A program made the position numbers and the translations under genes. 64,000 nt of DNA from Pseudomonas sp. SDI (lineage in GTDB: Bacteria; Pseudomonadota; Gammaproteobacteria; Pseudomonadales; Pseudomonadaceae), in the NCBI RefSeq assembly GCF_003105155.1, contig NZ_QETK01000008.1, forward strand, positions 112,586 through 176,585, written 5' to 3'. Numbering within the stretch: position 1 is the first letter of the stretch; every line of letters starts with the position of its first letter. The notes beneath the pieces were generated by a model, which was not told the origin of the DNA, did not search any database, and saw only the letters and a list, made by a program, of their open reading frames with translations. This document shows positions 53,038-62,839 of this stretch, in pieces.

Positions 53038-54672
53038 ATGAAGACTTTACGCAGTATGTCGATCAGCCGGCGCTTGTGGCTCATCCTGGTGGTGGCTGTG
53101 CTGATGTTGCTGACCCTGGGGCTGTTGATGCTGCGCCAGGTGCATGGCGACCTCTACCAGGCCAAGGCGGAAAAAACCCGCCATGTGGTGGAAACCGCGG
53201 CCGGCGTGCTGGCCTATTACCAGGGCCTGGAAACGGCCGGCACGCTGAGCCGCGAGGCGGCCCAGCAGCAGGCGCTGAGTGCCATTCGCGGGCTGCGTTA
53301 CGACCAGAACGACTACTTCTGGATCAACGACCTGGGCCCGCGGATGATCATGCACCCGACCAACCCCAAGCTCGATGGTCAGGACCTCTCCGGCATCCGC
53401 GACCCGGATGGCTTTGCCCTGTTCAACGAGATGGTTGCCCTGGCCAAGTCCGCCGGTGCCGGGCGTATCGACTACCGCTGGCCAAAGCCCGGCGCCAGTG
53501 AGCCAGTGGAAAAGACCTCGTACATCCAGCTGTTCAAACCCTGGGGCTGGGTGATCGGCTCCGGGGTCTACATCGACGACTTGCAAGCCGAGTTTACCCG
53601 GCAAGTGCGCGAGGCCTCGGTGCTGGGCCTGGGCATTGCCCTGGTAATGGCCCTGCTGGTGATGCTGATCGCCCGCAGCATTACCCGGCCGTTGCAGGAA
53701 GCGGTCGAGGCACTGGCGACCATCGCCAGTGGCGAGAGCGACCTGACCCGCCGTCTCGACACCCATGGCCAGGATGAAATCACCCAACTGGGCCAGCACT
53801 TCAACAGTTTCACCGCGCGCTTGCAGCAGGTGGTCGGGCAACTGCTCGGCGCAGCGCAGGCCCTCGAGCGTTCGGCCAGCGACGTCGGCAGCAGTGCAGG
53901 CCAGGCGCAGCAGCGCAGCGAGCAGCAGTCGCAGCAGATGGAACAGGTGGCGACGGCGATCAACGAAGTGTCCTACGCAGTGCAGGACGTGGCCAAGCAT
54001 GCTGAACAGGCCTCCAGCGAGATGAGCGAGGCCCAGGGCTGTGCCGTGCAGGGCCAGCAGAGCATCCACGGCAGCTTGCAACGCATCGACCAGCTGTCCG
54101 GCACCATTGACCAGGCGGTTGAGGTGATTCAGGCGCTGGCGGGGCAAAGCACGCGAATTGGCAGCGTGCTGGAGGTGATCCGTTCGATTGCCGAGCAGAC
54201 CAACCTGCTCGCGCTGAACGCCGCCATCGAGGCGGCACGGGCTGGCGAACAGGGCCGCGGGTTTGCCGTGGTTGCCGATGAAGTGCGCTTGCTGGCACAG
54301 CGTACGCAGCAGTCGACTGCGGAAATCCAGAGCATGATCGAGCATTTGCAGGGCCAGTCGGAAGCGGCCGTGAAAGCGATCGACGCCAGCAGCCTGGCAT
54401 CGCGGCAGACGGTTGAACAGGCCAACGAAGCCGGAGCGAGCCTGGATGCAATCAGCCACGCCCTGCAGAACCTGACCGCGTTGAATGCGTCGATTGCCAG
54501 TGCCACGCTGCAGCAGTCGCATGTGGTCGAGGAGATCAACCGCAACGTGACGCAAACCGCCGACCTGTCCCGCGAAACCACCCAGGCGGCGCAGCAGTCG
54601 AGCAGTGCCGGGGTGGCGTTGAATCGCCTGAGCGAAGAGCTGGTGCAGTTGTTGCGACAGTTCAGGGTGTAG
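53038..54672 (+). CDS. methyl-accepting chemotaxis protein with sCache_2 sensor
   Basis: A 544-residue chemoreceptor. A first membrane helix near 15-33 is followed by a single-Cache periplasmic domain ([34 protein letters not shown]), a second helix near 195-215, a HAMP domain and a signalling domain with the conserved hairpin [36 protein letters not shown]. sCache_2 receptors of this kind often sense small organic acids; the ligand is not known here. A GTG at 53029 is in frame, but the ATG at 53038 fits GGGGTGA better. Confidence 0.93.
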   Translation: MKTLRSMSISRRLWLILVVAVLMLLTLGLLMLRQVHGDLYQAKAEKTRHVVETAAGVLAYYQGLETAGTLSREAAQQQALSAIRGLRYDQNDYFWINDLGPRMIMHPTNPKLDGQDLSGIRDPDGFALFNEMVALAKSAGAGRIDYRWPKPGASEPVEKTSYIQLFKPWGWVIGSGVYIDDLQAEFTRQVREASVLGLGIALVMALLVMLIARSITRPLQEAVEALATIASGESDLTRRLDTHGQDEITQLGQHFNSFTARLQQVVGQLLGAAQALERSASDVGSSAGQAQQRSEQQSQQMEQVATAINEVSYAVQDVAKHAEQASSEMSEAQGCAVQGQQSIHGSLQRIDQLSGTIDQAVEVIQALAGQSTRIGSVLEVIRSIAEQTNLLALNAAIEAARAGEQGRGFAVVADEVRLLAQRTQQSTAEIQSMIEHLQGQSEAAVKAIDASSLASRQTVEQANEAGASLDAISHALQNLTALNASIASATLQQSHVVEEINRNVTQTADLSRETTQAAQQSSSAGVALNRLSEELVQLLRQFRV

Positions 54673-54684
54673 CCTTCCAGCCCT

Positions 54685-54707
54685 CATCGCGGGCTCGTCC
54701 CGCGATG
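54685..54707. repeat. REP-like palindrome / possible terminator
   Basis: CATCGCGGG and CCCGCGATG form a 9-base stem around CTCGT. It lies 12 bases after the chemoreceptor stop, and a related hairpin occurs after fapF. Confidence 0.6.
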
Positions 54708-54769
54708 CTTTCAAACGGCTATACAGGTTACAATCTCCGCCCCTTTTTCGAACCCGCCAAGGAACGCCG

Positions 54770-55336
54770 ATGTCCGGCCTCGAACTGTTCGCCGCCGTGC
54801 TCGGCGTTATCGCCGTGTGGCTCACGGTCAAGCAGAACCCCTGGTGCTGGCCCATCGGTCTGGTCATGGTGCTGCTCTACAGCTGGGTGTTCTTCGAGGT
54901 CAAACTCTATTCGGACATGCTCCTGCAACTGATCTACGCCGTCCTCCAACTCTATGGCTGGTGGCAGTGGACCCGCCCCGGGCGCAAGCCCGATACCCGC
55001 CAGGTCAGCGTGCTCGCCAGGCAACCGCTGCTCATCGGCCTGGGCGTCGGCCTGCTCGCCAGCCTGGCCCTCGGCGCAGCCATGGCGACCTGGACCGACG
55101 CCGCCCAACCCTGGCTGGACGCCGCCCTCACTGGTTTCAGCCTGGTTGCACAATTGTGGATGGCGCAGAAACGCCTGCAATGCTGGACCCTGTGGATCGT
55201 CCTCGACGTGATTTTCGTCGGTCTGTTCCTCTACAAGGACCTGTACCTGACCGCCGCGCTCTATGCCCTGTTCACCGTTATCGCCGTACAGGGCCTGCGT
55301 GAATGGCGGCGCGACCCGGCGCTGGTCGGCGCATGA
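54770..55336 (+). CDS. pnuC: PnuC nicotinamide riboside transporter
   Basis: A 188-residue membrane protein with the PnuC signature QLIYAVLQLYGWWQW and LWIVLDVIFVGLFLYKDLYLTA. It takes up nicotinamide riboside for NAD salvage by facilitated diffusion and depends on phosphorylation of the substrate inside the cell. It overlaps the kinase-like gene that follows (ATGA), which fits transport coupled to trapping. Confidence 0.92.
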   Translation: MSGLELFAAVLGVIAVWLTVKQNPWCWPIGLVMVLLYSWVFFEVKLYSDMLLQLIYAVLQLYGWWQWTRPGRKPDTRQVSVLARQPLLIGLGVGLLASLALGAAMATWTDAAQPWLDAALTGFSLVAQLWMAQKRLQCWTLWIVLDVIFVGLFLYKDLYLTAALYALFTVIAVQGLREWRRDPALVGA

Positions 55337-55884
55337 AAGTACTGGTGCTGGCCGGCCCGGAGTCCAGCGGCAAAAGCTGGCTGAGCGGCGAAATCCAGGC
55401 GCATTTCGGTGGCGAGCTGGTCGGCGAATATGTGCGTCACTTCATCGACGAACAGCAGCGCGACACCTGCTACGCCGACATCCCGGCCATCGCCCGTGGC
55501 CAACTGGCCTGGGAAGACACCGCTCGCGCCCGGCAACCCGAGCTGCTGATCCTCGACACCCACTTGTTGAGCAACATGCTCTGGAGCCAGGTGCTGTTCG
55601 GCGCCTGCCCGGCCTGGCTCGAAGCGGCCCTGCTGGCACGCCGCTACGACCTGCACCTGCTGCTCAGCCCCCACGGGGTGCCGTGGGTCGGCGACGGCCA
55701 GCGCTGCCAACCGCAACTGGCCCAACGCCAAGCCTTCTTCGAGCACAGCCGCCGGTGGCTGCAGCAACATCAGCAAGCCCTGCACATCGTCGACGGCGAC
55801 TGGCCACGGCGCCGCGCCGTAGTACTGGCGGCTGTGCAGGCGCTGCTCGACGGCAAGCCCGCCGCCTGCCCCACCGAGTGTTAA
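55333..55884 (+). CDS. NadR-like nicotinamide riboside kinase
   Basis: A 183-residue P-loop protein with GPESSGKS near the N-terminus and ELLILDTHLLSNMLWSQ, as in the kinase domain of NadR. There is no helix-turn-helix or NMN adenylyltransferase domain, so it is a stand-alone ribosylnicotinamide kinase. The overlap with pnuC supports that role. Confidence 0.87.
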   Translation: MKVLVLAGPESSGKSWLSGEIQAHFGGELVGEYVRHFIDEQQRDTCYADIPAIARGQLAWEDTARARQPELLILDTHLLSNMLWSQVLFGACPAWLEAALLARRYDLHLLLSPHGVPWVGDGQRCQPQLAQRQAFFEHSRRWLQQHQQALHIVDGDWPRRRAVVLAAVQALLDGKPAACPTEC

Positions 55885-55961
55885 GCGGGCGATACACCGC
55901 CCGCCGCCACCGCCCGCCAAACAGAGCCTGTCTCGGGCTTGCCATCAACAGTGTTACACCA

Positions 55962-56039
55962 CTGATACAACCGCGCCTGCTGCCCCTCGGGCAGGCCTTC
56001 TGCCGCCTGTTCCGGGCAGCCAGCGCGCGGCTGTATCAG
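55962..56039. promoter_or_regulatory. putative upstream activator sites for the fap promoter
   Basis: CTGATACA (55962-55969, followed by ACC-GCGC) and TGTATCAG (56032-56039, preceded by GCGC-GGC) form a long-range inverted pair. They lie about 75-165 bases before the sigma-54 promoter, the usual distance for enhancer-binding proteins. The role is inferred. Confidence 0.45.
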
Positions 56040-56111
56040 CAGCCTTACAGTTTTCCCCGGCAAATTTTTCAATTGCACACAAACCATTGATTAATCAGCA
56101 GAATCAAAAAG

Positions 56112-56127
56112 CGGCACGGCTTCTGCT
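56112..56127 (+). promoter_or_regulatory. sigma-54 promoter of the fap operon
   Basis: The sequence CGGCACGGCTTCTGCT has GG at 56113-56114 and GC at 56125-56126, the required GG-N10-GC spacing, with CACG after the GG. It lies 54 bases before fapA. A sigma-54 activator gene stands at the far end of the operon. Confidence 0.65.
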
Positions 56128-56180
56128 CTCCTTCTCGCAACGCTGAACAGGGCCAGCGACTCGAAGAAGGAACCGCCGCC

Positions 56181-56633
56181 GTGGGGACACACAATAACAA
56201 GCTGCTCCGCCTCTTCATTTTCGGCTGTGCCTTAAGCTCGTCGGTCAGCCTGCCAGCGATGGCCGCCGGCAATGGGGTCATCGTACTCCAGCGCGATGTC
56301 CAGGCCCGCCAGGCGACCCGCGCCACCGGCAGCCCCGACCCCTACCCGATGACCGTCAACGCCAATGCCTCCTCGCGCATCACCGCCCAGACCAACAATG
56401 AGCTCAGCGACGGCGACTTCGCCAGTGTCGCCAGCGGCCAGACGGTCAACCGCGTGCTGATCCCCGACGCCTCCGGCAGTGTTCGTGGCCTGGGCACCGT
56501 AACCAACGGCCTGCCCGGCATGCGTGGCGGCTCCGGCCCGGGCGCTGGCGTCGGCAGCAGCCTGTCAGGCTCGATCAACCAGAACGTGCAGCGTGGCCTG
56601 GCGCCCCTGCAGATCCTGACTGGAGACCGCTGA
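56181..56633 (+). CDS. fapA: FapA, amyloid chaperone/regulator
   Basis: A 150-residue secreted protein with a signal peptide ending near AMA-AGN. It contains serine-, glycine- and asparagine-rich stretches and a C-terminal SGSINQNVQRGLAPLQ. FapA limits premature FapC assembly in the periplasm and affects fibril composition. The assigned start is a GTG at 56181. It is the first gene of a complete fapABCDEF operon. Confidence 0.9.
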   Translation: MGTHNNKLLRLFIFGCALSSSVSLPAMAAGNGVIVLQRDVQARQATRATGSPDPYPMTVNANASSRITAQTNNELSDGDFASVASGQTVNRVLIPDASGSVRGLGTVTNGLPGMRGGSGPGAGVGSSLSGSINQNVQRGLAPLQILTGDR

Positions 56634-56634
56634 G

Positions 56635-57207
56635 ATGACCCGTTCGCTCCTGTTCCTGGCCTTGTGCAGCTGCAGCGCCGCCTTCGCCGCCTCGCCGGTC
56701 AGCGACACCGCCAGCATCGACAGCAGCGCCCAGGCCTACAAGGGCAACCTGTCGATCAACCAAGCCGCCGGCGACGGCCAGCAGCAGAACAACAGCCGCG
56801 CCATCGCCATTGGCCACGAGGCCAAGGCCACCACCCACATTCAACAACGTATCGATACGCCGGCCAGCACAGCGGTCGATGCCCGCGCCACCATCGGTGG
56901 CAGTTCCTTCAGCAACGGCAGCGGGATGATTGGCATCAACCAGTCGGCCGGCGCCAACACACAACAGGCCAATGCCGTGCGGATCAGCATCAGCGCGATC
57001 GCGCAAAGCATTGACGACAGCGTCCTCGGTCAACAGAACGTGGCGTTGTTAAACGGCTCCGACTCAACGGACCACGCACCCGGCAGTCGCCAGGTCACCA
57101 CAGGTGATCAGGCCTTCACCGGCAGCCGAGGAGTGATCCAGTTGAATCAGAGCGCCGGGGTGGGCAACCGAATGGCCAACACCCTGAGCGTACGGGTTGC
57201 AGATTGA
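56635..57207 (+). CDS. fapB: FapB, minor amyloid subunit/nucleator
   Basis: A 190-residue secreted protein with a signal peptide ending at AFAA-SP. Three imperfect repeats are visible: KGNLSINQAAGDGQQQNN, GMIGINQSAGANTQQAN and GVIQLNQSAGVGNRMAN. FapB is thought to nucleate FapC fibrils on the cell surface. It starts 1 base after fapA. Confidence 0.92.
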   Translation: MTRSLLFLALCSCSAAFAASPVSDTASIDSSAQAYKGNLSINQAAGDGQQQNNSRAIAIGHEAKATTHIQQRIDTPASTAVDARATIGGSSFSNGSGMIGINQSAGANTQQANAVRISISAIAQSIDDSVLGQQNVALLNGSDSTDHAPGSRQVTTGDQAFTGSRGVIQLNQSAGVGNRMANTLSVRVAD

Positions 57208-57270
57208 CCCGAAACAGCAGCACAACCGGCAACACAACACTTAACGACTAAAATAATGCGGAGAAACACC

Positions 57271-58263
57271 ATGAAACCCACAATGGCACTCAAGCCTCTG
57301 GTATTCGCACTCGCAGCGGTCATGGCAGTTGCTGCACAAGCGGGCGGACGTAACGAACACGGCGGCCACAATGGCGGCCACAACGGCCACGACAATGATC
57401 CAAGCCCACTGCTGGCGCTGCTGATCAACGCCGGCTCCGCCGCTACCGTTATTGATGTTCAAGCCAACGGTGGCAACAAAGTGGTCAACGAAGGCACCGA
57501 GAACCACGCCACCATGTCGTCGTCCGCCAACGGTTCCCAAGGCAACCTGGGTGCAAACGTGGCTGCCGGCGACGGCAACCAACAAGACAACGTTGCCGCA
57601 ATCGCCACCGCCGATGAGCACTTCATCTTCGGTTCGGCCATTGCCATCTCCAGCGCCACTCAAAACAACACGGGTAACACGGTCAAAAACTACTCCACCG
57701 ACAACAACGCCCGCCTCGACGGTTCGGCCAACGGCAGCTCGGGCAATATCGGCATCAACGTGACGGCTGGCGACTTCAACCAACAGAAAAACAACCTGGC
57801 CATCGCCGTATCCGGCGGCCGTGTGGCGGCAGCCACCGCAGCGGCCAATCAGTCCACTTCCGGCCTGAACGTCACCAACGAAGGCGACCGCACCTACGAC
57901 ACCAAAACCCTGCATGCCAGCTTCGCGGCCTATGGCAAGTATGAAGGCAACGGTACTGGCTACGTAGAACGCAAAGACGACAAAGGCGGCCACGGTGGCT
58001 GGGATGACCGTGGAAACAACAAACCACAAAAAGACCCACTCAAGTTCCACGAAGAAGGCGACTTCGCGCTGTTTGGCGTAGCCTCCTATCAAGTGCTGAC
58101 CCCAAGTGGCTGGGTCAACCCAGTGACCAACACCGCTTCGCTGACCAACTCGCTGAACGGCGTGTCGGGCAACATCGGTGCCAACGTCTCGGCTGGCTCG
58201 GGCAACCAACAAAGCAACTCGCTGTCCATCGCCGCAGGTTGCAAAGCTTGCGTAGGGATGTAA
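57271..58263 (+). CDS. fapC: FapC, major functional amyloid subunit
   Basis: A 330-residue secreted protein with a signal peptide ending near AQA-GGR and a His/Gly/Asn-rich segment after it. Three repeats carry the pattern G-x2-GN-x-G-x-NV-x-AG-x2-NQQ-x-N (near residues 90-115, 160-185 and 297-320), separated by a short and a long linker. The C-terminus ends GCKACVGM with the conserved CxxC. GGAG precedes the ATG at 57271; a further ATG at 57256 is less likely. Confidence 0.95.
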   Translation: MKPTMALKPLVFALAAVMAVAAQAGGRNEHGGHNGGHNGHDNDPSPLLALLINAGSAATVIDVQANGGNKVVNEGTENHATMSSSANGSQGNLGANVAAGDGNQQDNVAAIATADEHFIFGSAIAISSATQNNTGNTVKNYSTDNNARLDGSANGSSGNIGINVTAGDFNQQKNNLAIAVSGGRVAAATAAANQSTSGLNVTNEGDRTYDTKTLHASFAAYGKYEGNGTGYVERKDDKGGHGGWDDRGNNKPQKDPLKFHEEGDFALFGVASYQVLTPSGWVNPVTNTASLTNSLNGVSGNIGANVSAGSGNQQSNSLSIAAGCKACVGM

Positions 58264-58275
58264 CCAGCAATGATC

Positions 58276-58297
58276 GGGGCCCTTCGGGGCCCCTTTT
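58276..58297 (+). terminator. hairpin after fapC (possible attenuator)
   Basis: GGGGCCC and GGGCCCC form a 7-base stem with a TTCG tetraloop, followed by TTTT. Because fapD-F follow directly, it may lower their expression relative to fapC. Confidence 0.7.
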
Positions 58298-58323
58298 CTG
58301 GCATTCACAAGGTGGTGAAGATC

Positions 58324-59004
58324 ATGCGAGTTGCTCTGCTTTGCACACTGATGCTACTGGCAGGCCTGAGCGAGGCCACACAAATGCCGATCGCCGCCCT
58401 CCCTGGCGGTAATGTCATTTACAAGCCGGTACAAAGTGTTCGCGAACGGCGCTTCGCCGATCTGGTGCAACAGAAAACCGATTTCAGCTGTGGTGCAGCG
58501 GCACTGGCGACTGTCCTCAAACAGGCTTACTGGCTGGACGTCGACGAGGCTCACATTATTGAAGGCATGCTCGCCCATTCCGACCAGGACACCGTCAAGG
58601 TGCAGGGCTTCTCGATGCTCGACATGAAGCGCTACGTGGAAAGCATCGGCATGCGTGCCCGCGGTTACCGGATTCCACCGGAAAGCCTGCACAGCGTGAC
58701 GATTCCGGTGGTAGTGCTGATGGATATCCGTGGCTACAAGCATTTTGTCGTGCTGCAACGCACCGACAAGAAGTTTGTCTACGTCGGCGACCCGGTTCTG
58801 GGGCACAAACGCTACACGTTCGATGATTTTGTCAAAGGTTGGAACGGCATCATCTTCGCCGTCATTGGCCCCGGCTACGACAAGGCCAACGCCCTGCTCG
58901 CCCCGCCTGAACCGCTGACCGCGAAACACCGGATCGATACGTTCTACCCGGTAGACGATGCCCAGTTGATGGAATTCGGATTCATCCAGAGCGACTTCTT
59001 CTAA
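58324..59004 (+). CDS. fapD: FapD, C39-family cysteine peptidase
   Basis: A 226-residue protein with a signal peptide. The papain-like C39 peptidase residues are visible: Cys in TDFSCGAAALA, His in GYKHFVVL and Asp in VGDPVLG. FapD is needed for export of the amyloid subunits through FapF. The frame runs upstream across the fapC terminator, but the ATG at 58324 gives the proper signal peptide. Confidence 0.92.
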   Translation: MRVALLCTLMLLAGLSEATQMPIAALPGGNVIYKPVQSVRERRFADLVQQKTDFSCGAAALATVLKQAYWLDVDEAHIIEGMLAHSDQDTVKVQGFSMLDMKRYVESIGMRARGYRIPPESLHSVTIPVVVLMDIRGYKHFVVLQRTDKKFVYVGDPVLGHKRYTFDDFVKGWNGIIFAVIGPGYDKANALLAPPEPLTAKHRIDTFYPVDDAQLMEFGFIQSDFF

Positions 59005-59036
59005 CGACAAGGGGCATGGAGCTCCGGGGAGCACCG

Positions 59037-59780
59037 ATGAAGAGTTCAAACTGGTTGGTAGCGGCCTGTCTGGTTGCCAGCCTTCCTGCGCATGCGCAAC
59101 TGTTCAAACCCATCGAAGTCAAGGACAACGAACTGGCCGAATTGCGCGGGCGCTATGTCATGCCCGGCCGGATCATCAGTTTTGGCGTTGTCATGAGCAG
59201 CACCTGGCAAAACGGCAACGGTGACCGCATCGGTGCCACGGCCAGCCTGAACGTACAGCAAGCGACGTTCAAACCGCAATTCTACGTGTCGACCTTCAAG
59301 GATTCCGGCACCGGCACGTCCTCCGCTCAAGGCACTGGCATCGTGACTGGCGGTGCGGGCCTGACCACTACCCAGGGCGTGACCCAGGTCACCCGCGCCG
59401 CCGGCGACTACAACACGGCCTACAACAACGTCGAAATCAATGTGAAGGAGAGCAACCAAGCGCCGCAAGTGGGCGCGCCACACGGTGAGGTGCTGGCCGC
59501 CGGCCAGACCATCAGTACGTTCAACAACGCCGGCTCGGTGATCATCAGCAACAACGGCAGCGGCATCCAGATGGGCATTCAGGCCAACAATAACCAGGGT
59601 AATTCGATGCAACGGCTGGCCGATGGCGGCCTGATGCAAACCACGACCCTGCTCGGCGGGCACAACGCCGTCAGCAACCTGACCCAACTCAATGTAGTGC
59701 TGCGTGACAACCTGCCAACCGCAGGCGCACTTAACTGCAACCTCGATCAACTAAAAGGCCTTCGCATATCGGGATATTGA
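59037..59780 (+). CDS. fapE: FapE, secreted amyloid component
   Basis: A 247-residue secreted protein with a signal peptide ending at AHA-QLF. It is rich in Gly, Asn, Gln and Thr (NNNQGNSMQRLADGG, TFNNAGSVIISNNGSG) and has a late cysteine in ALNCNLDQLKG. FapE is a minor component of mature Fap fibrils. GGGGAG precedes the ATG at 59037. Confidence 0.92.
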   Translation: MKSSNWLVAACLVASLPAHAQLFKPIEVKDNELAELRGRYVMPGRIISFGVVMSSTWQNGNGDRIGATASLNVQQATFKPQFYVSTFKDSGTGTSSAQGTGIVTGGAGLTTTQGVTQVTRAAGDYNTAYNNVEINVKESNQAPQVGAPHGEVLAAGQTISTFNNAGSVIISNNGSGIQMGIQANNNQGNSMQRLADGGLMQTTTLLGGHNAVSNLTQLNVVLRDNLPTAGALNCNLDQLKGLRISGY

Positions 59781-59826
59781 TCTACGCTCTGTCTCAATCA
59801 TCGTAGTTGGAAGGGACGGCTAACCC

Positions 59827-61110
59827 ATGCACCGATCGTTTTCATTGAAAGCAGTCGTTTGTTTGAGCACTTTGGTTCCATCGACACTGCTGTACGCAGC
59901 AGCGGATCCACAAGTTGAAGCACTGAAACAGGAGTTGCAGGCGCTCAAACAACGTTATGAAACGCAACAGCAGGCATTGATGGTGCTGGAACAACGGGTA
60001 CGCCAGGTCGAGGACCAGCCGGCAGCCCCACAACCCAAGCGGCTTACCCGCTCGCCCGCGAACAAACCCACCAACCCGTCGGTGGCGGCGGCAGGGGCCG
60101 CTGGCAGCGGCAGTTCCTACGGCGAGTCGCTCAAAGACGACGCCGAACCGGCACAAAGCGTGTCGAACCTGTATGACGAGGCCAGTGGCTTCTTCGGCGG
60201 CGGCAAGTTCAGCGTCGAAACCGGCATCACCTATGCCCGCTATGACACTCGCCAGCTGATTCTCAACGGCTTCCTGGCGCTGGATTCGATCTTCCTCGGC
60301 AACATCAACCTGGACCGGATCAAGGCCGACAACTGGACCCTGGACCTGACCGGGCGCTACAACCTGAACAACCGCTGGCAATTCGACGTCAACGTACCGG
60401 TGGTGTACCGCGAGTCCACCTACCAGTCGGGTGGCGCTGGCAACAACGCCCAGGGCCTTTCGGAACAGACCGTGACCCGCGACCCGACCATTGGCGACGT
60501 GAACTTCGGCGTCGCCTACAAGTTCCTCGACGAAGCCGAGAACACCCCGGATGCGGTATTCACCGTGCGCGTCAAGGCGCCGACCGGCAAGGACCCGTTC
60601 GGCATCAAGCTGCTGCAGTCGCCGGGCAACGACAGCCTGGCCTACCCCGAAGACCTGCCAACCGGCAACGGTGTCTGGTCGATTACGCCAGGCATCTCGC
60701 TGGTCAAGACCTTCGACCCGGCGGTGCTGTTCGGCAGCCTGTCGTACACCCATACCTTCGAAGAATCGTTTGACGATGTCAGCTCGACGGTCAACCAAAA
60801 GGTGCCGGGCAAGGTCAAGTTGGGCGACAGCTTCCAGATTGGTGCGGGCGTGGCGTTTGCCTTGAACGAGAAGATGAGTATGTCGTTCTCGGTATCGGAC
60901 CTGATTGCGCGTAAATCCAAGGTCAAGTCCGCCGATACCGGCAATGAATGGACCGATGTGATCAGCAGCGATGCCAACGCGGCATACTTCAACGTCGGTA
61001 TGACCCTGGCAGCGACCGACAACCTGACCATCGTGCCGAACCTGTCGATCGGTTTGACCGATGACGCGCCGGACTTCACCTTCAGCCTGAAATTCCCGTA
61101 CTACTTCTGA
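59827..61110 (+). CDS. fapF: FapF, outer-membrane amyloid secretion channel
   Basis: A 427-residue protein with a signal peptide, an N-terminal coiled coil ([20 protein letters not shown] region), a Ser/Gly/Ala linker and a C-terminal beta barrel that ends in Phe (SLKFPYYF). FapF is a trimeric barrel that exports FapB and FapC, and the coiled coil gates it. It is the last gene of the operon. Confidence 0.94.
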   Translation: MHRSFSLKAVVCLSTLVPSTLLYAAADPQVEALKQELQALKQRYETQQQALMVLEQRVRQVEDQPAAPQPKRLTRSPANKPTNPSVAAAGAAGSGSSYGESLKDDAEPAQSVSNLYDEASGFFGGGKFSVETGITYARYDTRQLILNGFLALDSIFLGNINLDRIKADNWTLDLTGRYNLNNRWQFDVNVPVVYRESTYQSGGAGNNAQGLSEQTVTRDPTIGDVNFGVAYKFLDEAENTPDAVFTVRVKAPTGKDPFGIKLLQSPGNDSLAYPEDLPTGNGVWSITPGISLVKTFDPAVLFGSLSYTHTFEESFDDVSSTVNQKVPGKVKLGDSFQIGAGVAFALNEKMSMSFSVSDLIARKSKVKSADTGNEWTDVISSDANAAYFNVGMTLAATDNLTIVPNLSIGLTDDAPDFTFSLKFPYYF

Positions 61111-61116
61111 ACAAAA

Positions 61117-61186
61117 GCATCGCGGGACGAGCCTGCTCCCCAGGGATTAGTGCTAACCCTGTGGGAACGGGCTGGTCCCGCGATGC
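61117..61186. terminator. bidirectional hairpin between fapF and the sigma-54 activator
   Basis: Arms at 61117-61133 and 61170-61186 are complementary at 16 of 17 positions. Inside them CAGGG and CCCTG form a second stem. The outer arm contains the CATCGCGGG palindrome also found at 47471 and 54685. Confidence 0.65.
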
Positions 61187-61188
61187 GC

Positions 61189-62514
61189 TTAGCGGATCTG
61201 GTGTTTGTGCAATAACCGGTAGAACGTCGGCCGCGACACCCCGAGCACCTTCGCGGCGATACTCAGGTTGTCGCTGTGCCGGTTCAGCACATCGCATAGC
61301 GCCTGGCGCTCGGCGCGGTGCTTGTAGTCTTCCAGGGTGCCCATCGGCGGCGCCTCGCTCTCCTGCCCTTGCAAGCCGAGATCTTGCGCCTCGATCTGCC
61401 GGCCCTCGGCCAGCACCAGGCCACGCCTGACCCGGTTGGCCAGCTCGCGAACATTCCCCGGCCAGTCGTGCCTGCCCATCGCCATCAGCGCATCTTCGCT
61501 GAAGGTGCGCGGGCGGCGCCCGGTTTCCAGGCTGTAGAAGCGCGAAAAATGGCTGGCCAGCATCGACAGGTCGCCATGCCGGTCGCGCAGTGGCGCAGTC
61601 TCTACCTGCAGCACGTTCAGCCGGTAATACAGGTCTTCGCGGAAACGCCCACTGGTAATTGCCGATTCAAGGTCCACGTGAGTGGCTGCCAGTACCCGCA
61701 CATCCACGGCAATCGGCTGACTGCCGCCGACCCGCTCGATATGCTTCTCCTGCAGGAAACGCAGCAGATTGGCCTGCAACTCCAGGGGCAAGTCACCGAT
61801 TTCATCGAGGAACAGGGTGCCACCATGGGCCGCTTCGATTCGCCCGACCTTGCGCTGGTGCGCACCGGTAAACGCGCCCTTCTCATGACCGAACAGCTCG
61901 GACTGGATCAGGTGCTCGGGAATCGCCCCGCAGTTGATCGCCACAAACGGCTTGCCATGGCGCTGCGACTGCCGGTGCAGGGTGCGCGCCACCAGCTCTT
62001 TACCGGTGCCGCTCTCGCCACGAATCAATACCGGCGACTCGGTGGGTGCCAATTTGCTCAGCAATTTGCGCAGTTCGCGGATCGGCCGGCTGTCGCCGAG
62101 CAATTCGTGCTCCGGCGCGTCGACATGCACCGCGCCCTTGCCGCGCAGGCGCGCCATGCCAAAAGCCCGGCCCAGGGTAACCTGCACCCGTGAAACGTCG
62201 AACGGCAAGGTATGAAAGTCGAAAAACCACTCGCAGACAAAGTCACCGACGTTCTGCGTGCGCAGTTCTTGCGGGCTGAGCACGGCGATCCATTCGGTGC
62301 CGCTGCGGCTGATCAGGTCCTTGACTGCGTCGGGGTGCTGCAGGTGCGAAGCCTGCAAGCGCAACAGGCCGACATCGCAACGATGGTCCAGGGCTGAGGC
62401 CAAGGTGCAGCTGTCGACGTCCCAGCCGACACTACGCAAGCCGGGTAACAGGGCATGGCAGTCTTCGCAGGGATCGACGATCAACAGGCGGCGGTTCGGT
62501 ACAGGTTCCAGCAT
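61189..62514 (-). CDS. sigma-54-dependent activator with VpsR-like N-terminus
   Basis: A 441-residue enhancer-binding protein. The N-terminal 130 residues resemble VpsR and lack a clear phospho-acceptor. The AAA+ domain has GESGTGKE, the sigma-54-contacting [13 protein letters not shown] and the LFLDEIGDL Walker B. The Fis-type helix-turn-helix ends the protein ([25 protein letters not shown]). VpsR-type proteins respond to c-di-GMP. Its place at the end of the fap operon and the GG-N10-GC promoter before fapA make it the likely fap activator. The ATG at 62514 follows AGGAAAGG. Confidence 0.88.
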   Translation of the reverse strand: MLEPVPNRRLLIVDPCEDCHALLPGLRSVGWDVDSCTLASALDHRCDVGLLRLQASHLQHPDAVKDLISRSGTEWIAVLSPQELRTQNVGDFVCEWFFDFHTLPFDVSRVQVTLGRAFGMARLRGKGAVHVDAPEHELLGDSRPIRELRKLLSKLAPTESPVLIRGESGTGKELVARTLHRQSQRHGKPFVAINCGAIPEHLIQSELFGHEKGAFTGAHQRKVGRIEAAHGGTLFLDEIGDLPLELQANLLRFLQEKHIERVGGSQPIAVDVRVLAATHVDLESAITSGRFREDLYYRLNVLQVETAPLRDRHGDLSMLASHFSRFYSLETGRRPRTFSEDALMAMGRHDWPGNVRELANRVRRGLVLAEGRQIEAQDLGLQGQESEAPPMGTLEDYKHRAERQALCDVLNRHSDNLSIAAKVLGVSRPTFYRLLHKHQIR

Positions 62515-62839
62515 GACCTTTCCTTGGCGCCAATTATTGGAAAAGTTAGTAGAAACAGCAGGTTGGCAAGCCCGTTTGTAACAGTAGCAATGAACTTCCG
62601 GCTGCCCACGACCGTTGGTCTGCAAAGCGCAGAGAACACTTCGCGAGCAGGGAATTTTCCTGTTAATTCAACGTCTGAAGCGGCAACTGAAAGGCTGTTT
62701 TTTTCGCCGACGTTAAAAAATTTTCAAGCGCCGTGTGACTCGACCCGGCCCATCGTGCATCAGTACAAGTAACGCACCGCCAGGCCGTCACCCTTGCGGT
62801 AACTTTTTTAATGTTTGGGACCACAGAGAGACCGAACCC
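62515..62839. other. divergent promoter region
   Basis: A 325-base region between the sigma-54 activator and a small gene. It holds the perfect palindrome CCAATTATTGG (62530-62540), just upstream of the activator, which may be an operator. The right part is AT-rich with TTAAAAAATTTTC near 62715. No supported gene is seen. Confidence 0.45.

Noticed and set aside
53047..54867. 606-codon minus-strand frame opposite the chemoreceptor
   Set aside because: It is the antisense shadow of a strongly supported gene and has no family features.
57241..58308. 355-codon minus-strand frame opposite fapC
   Set aside because: Its Gly/Val-rich repeats are only the reverse of the FapC repeats.
62553..62567. 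Possible sigma-54 promoter (TTGGCAAG then TTTG) before the fap-linked activator
   Set aside because: The GC required at -12 is absent and the orientation does not fit the minus-strand gene.
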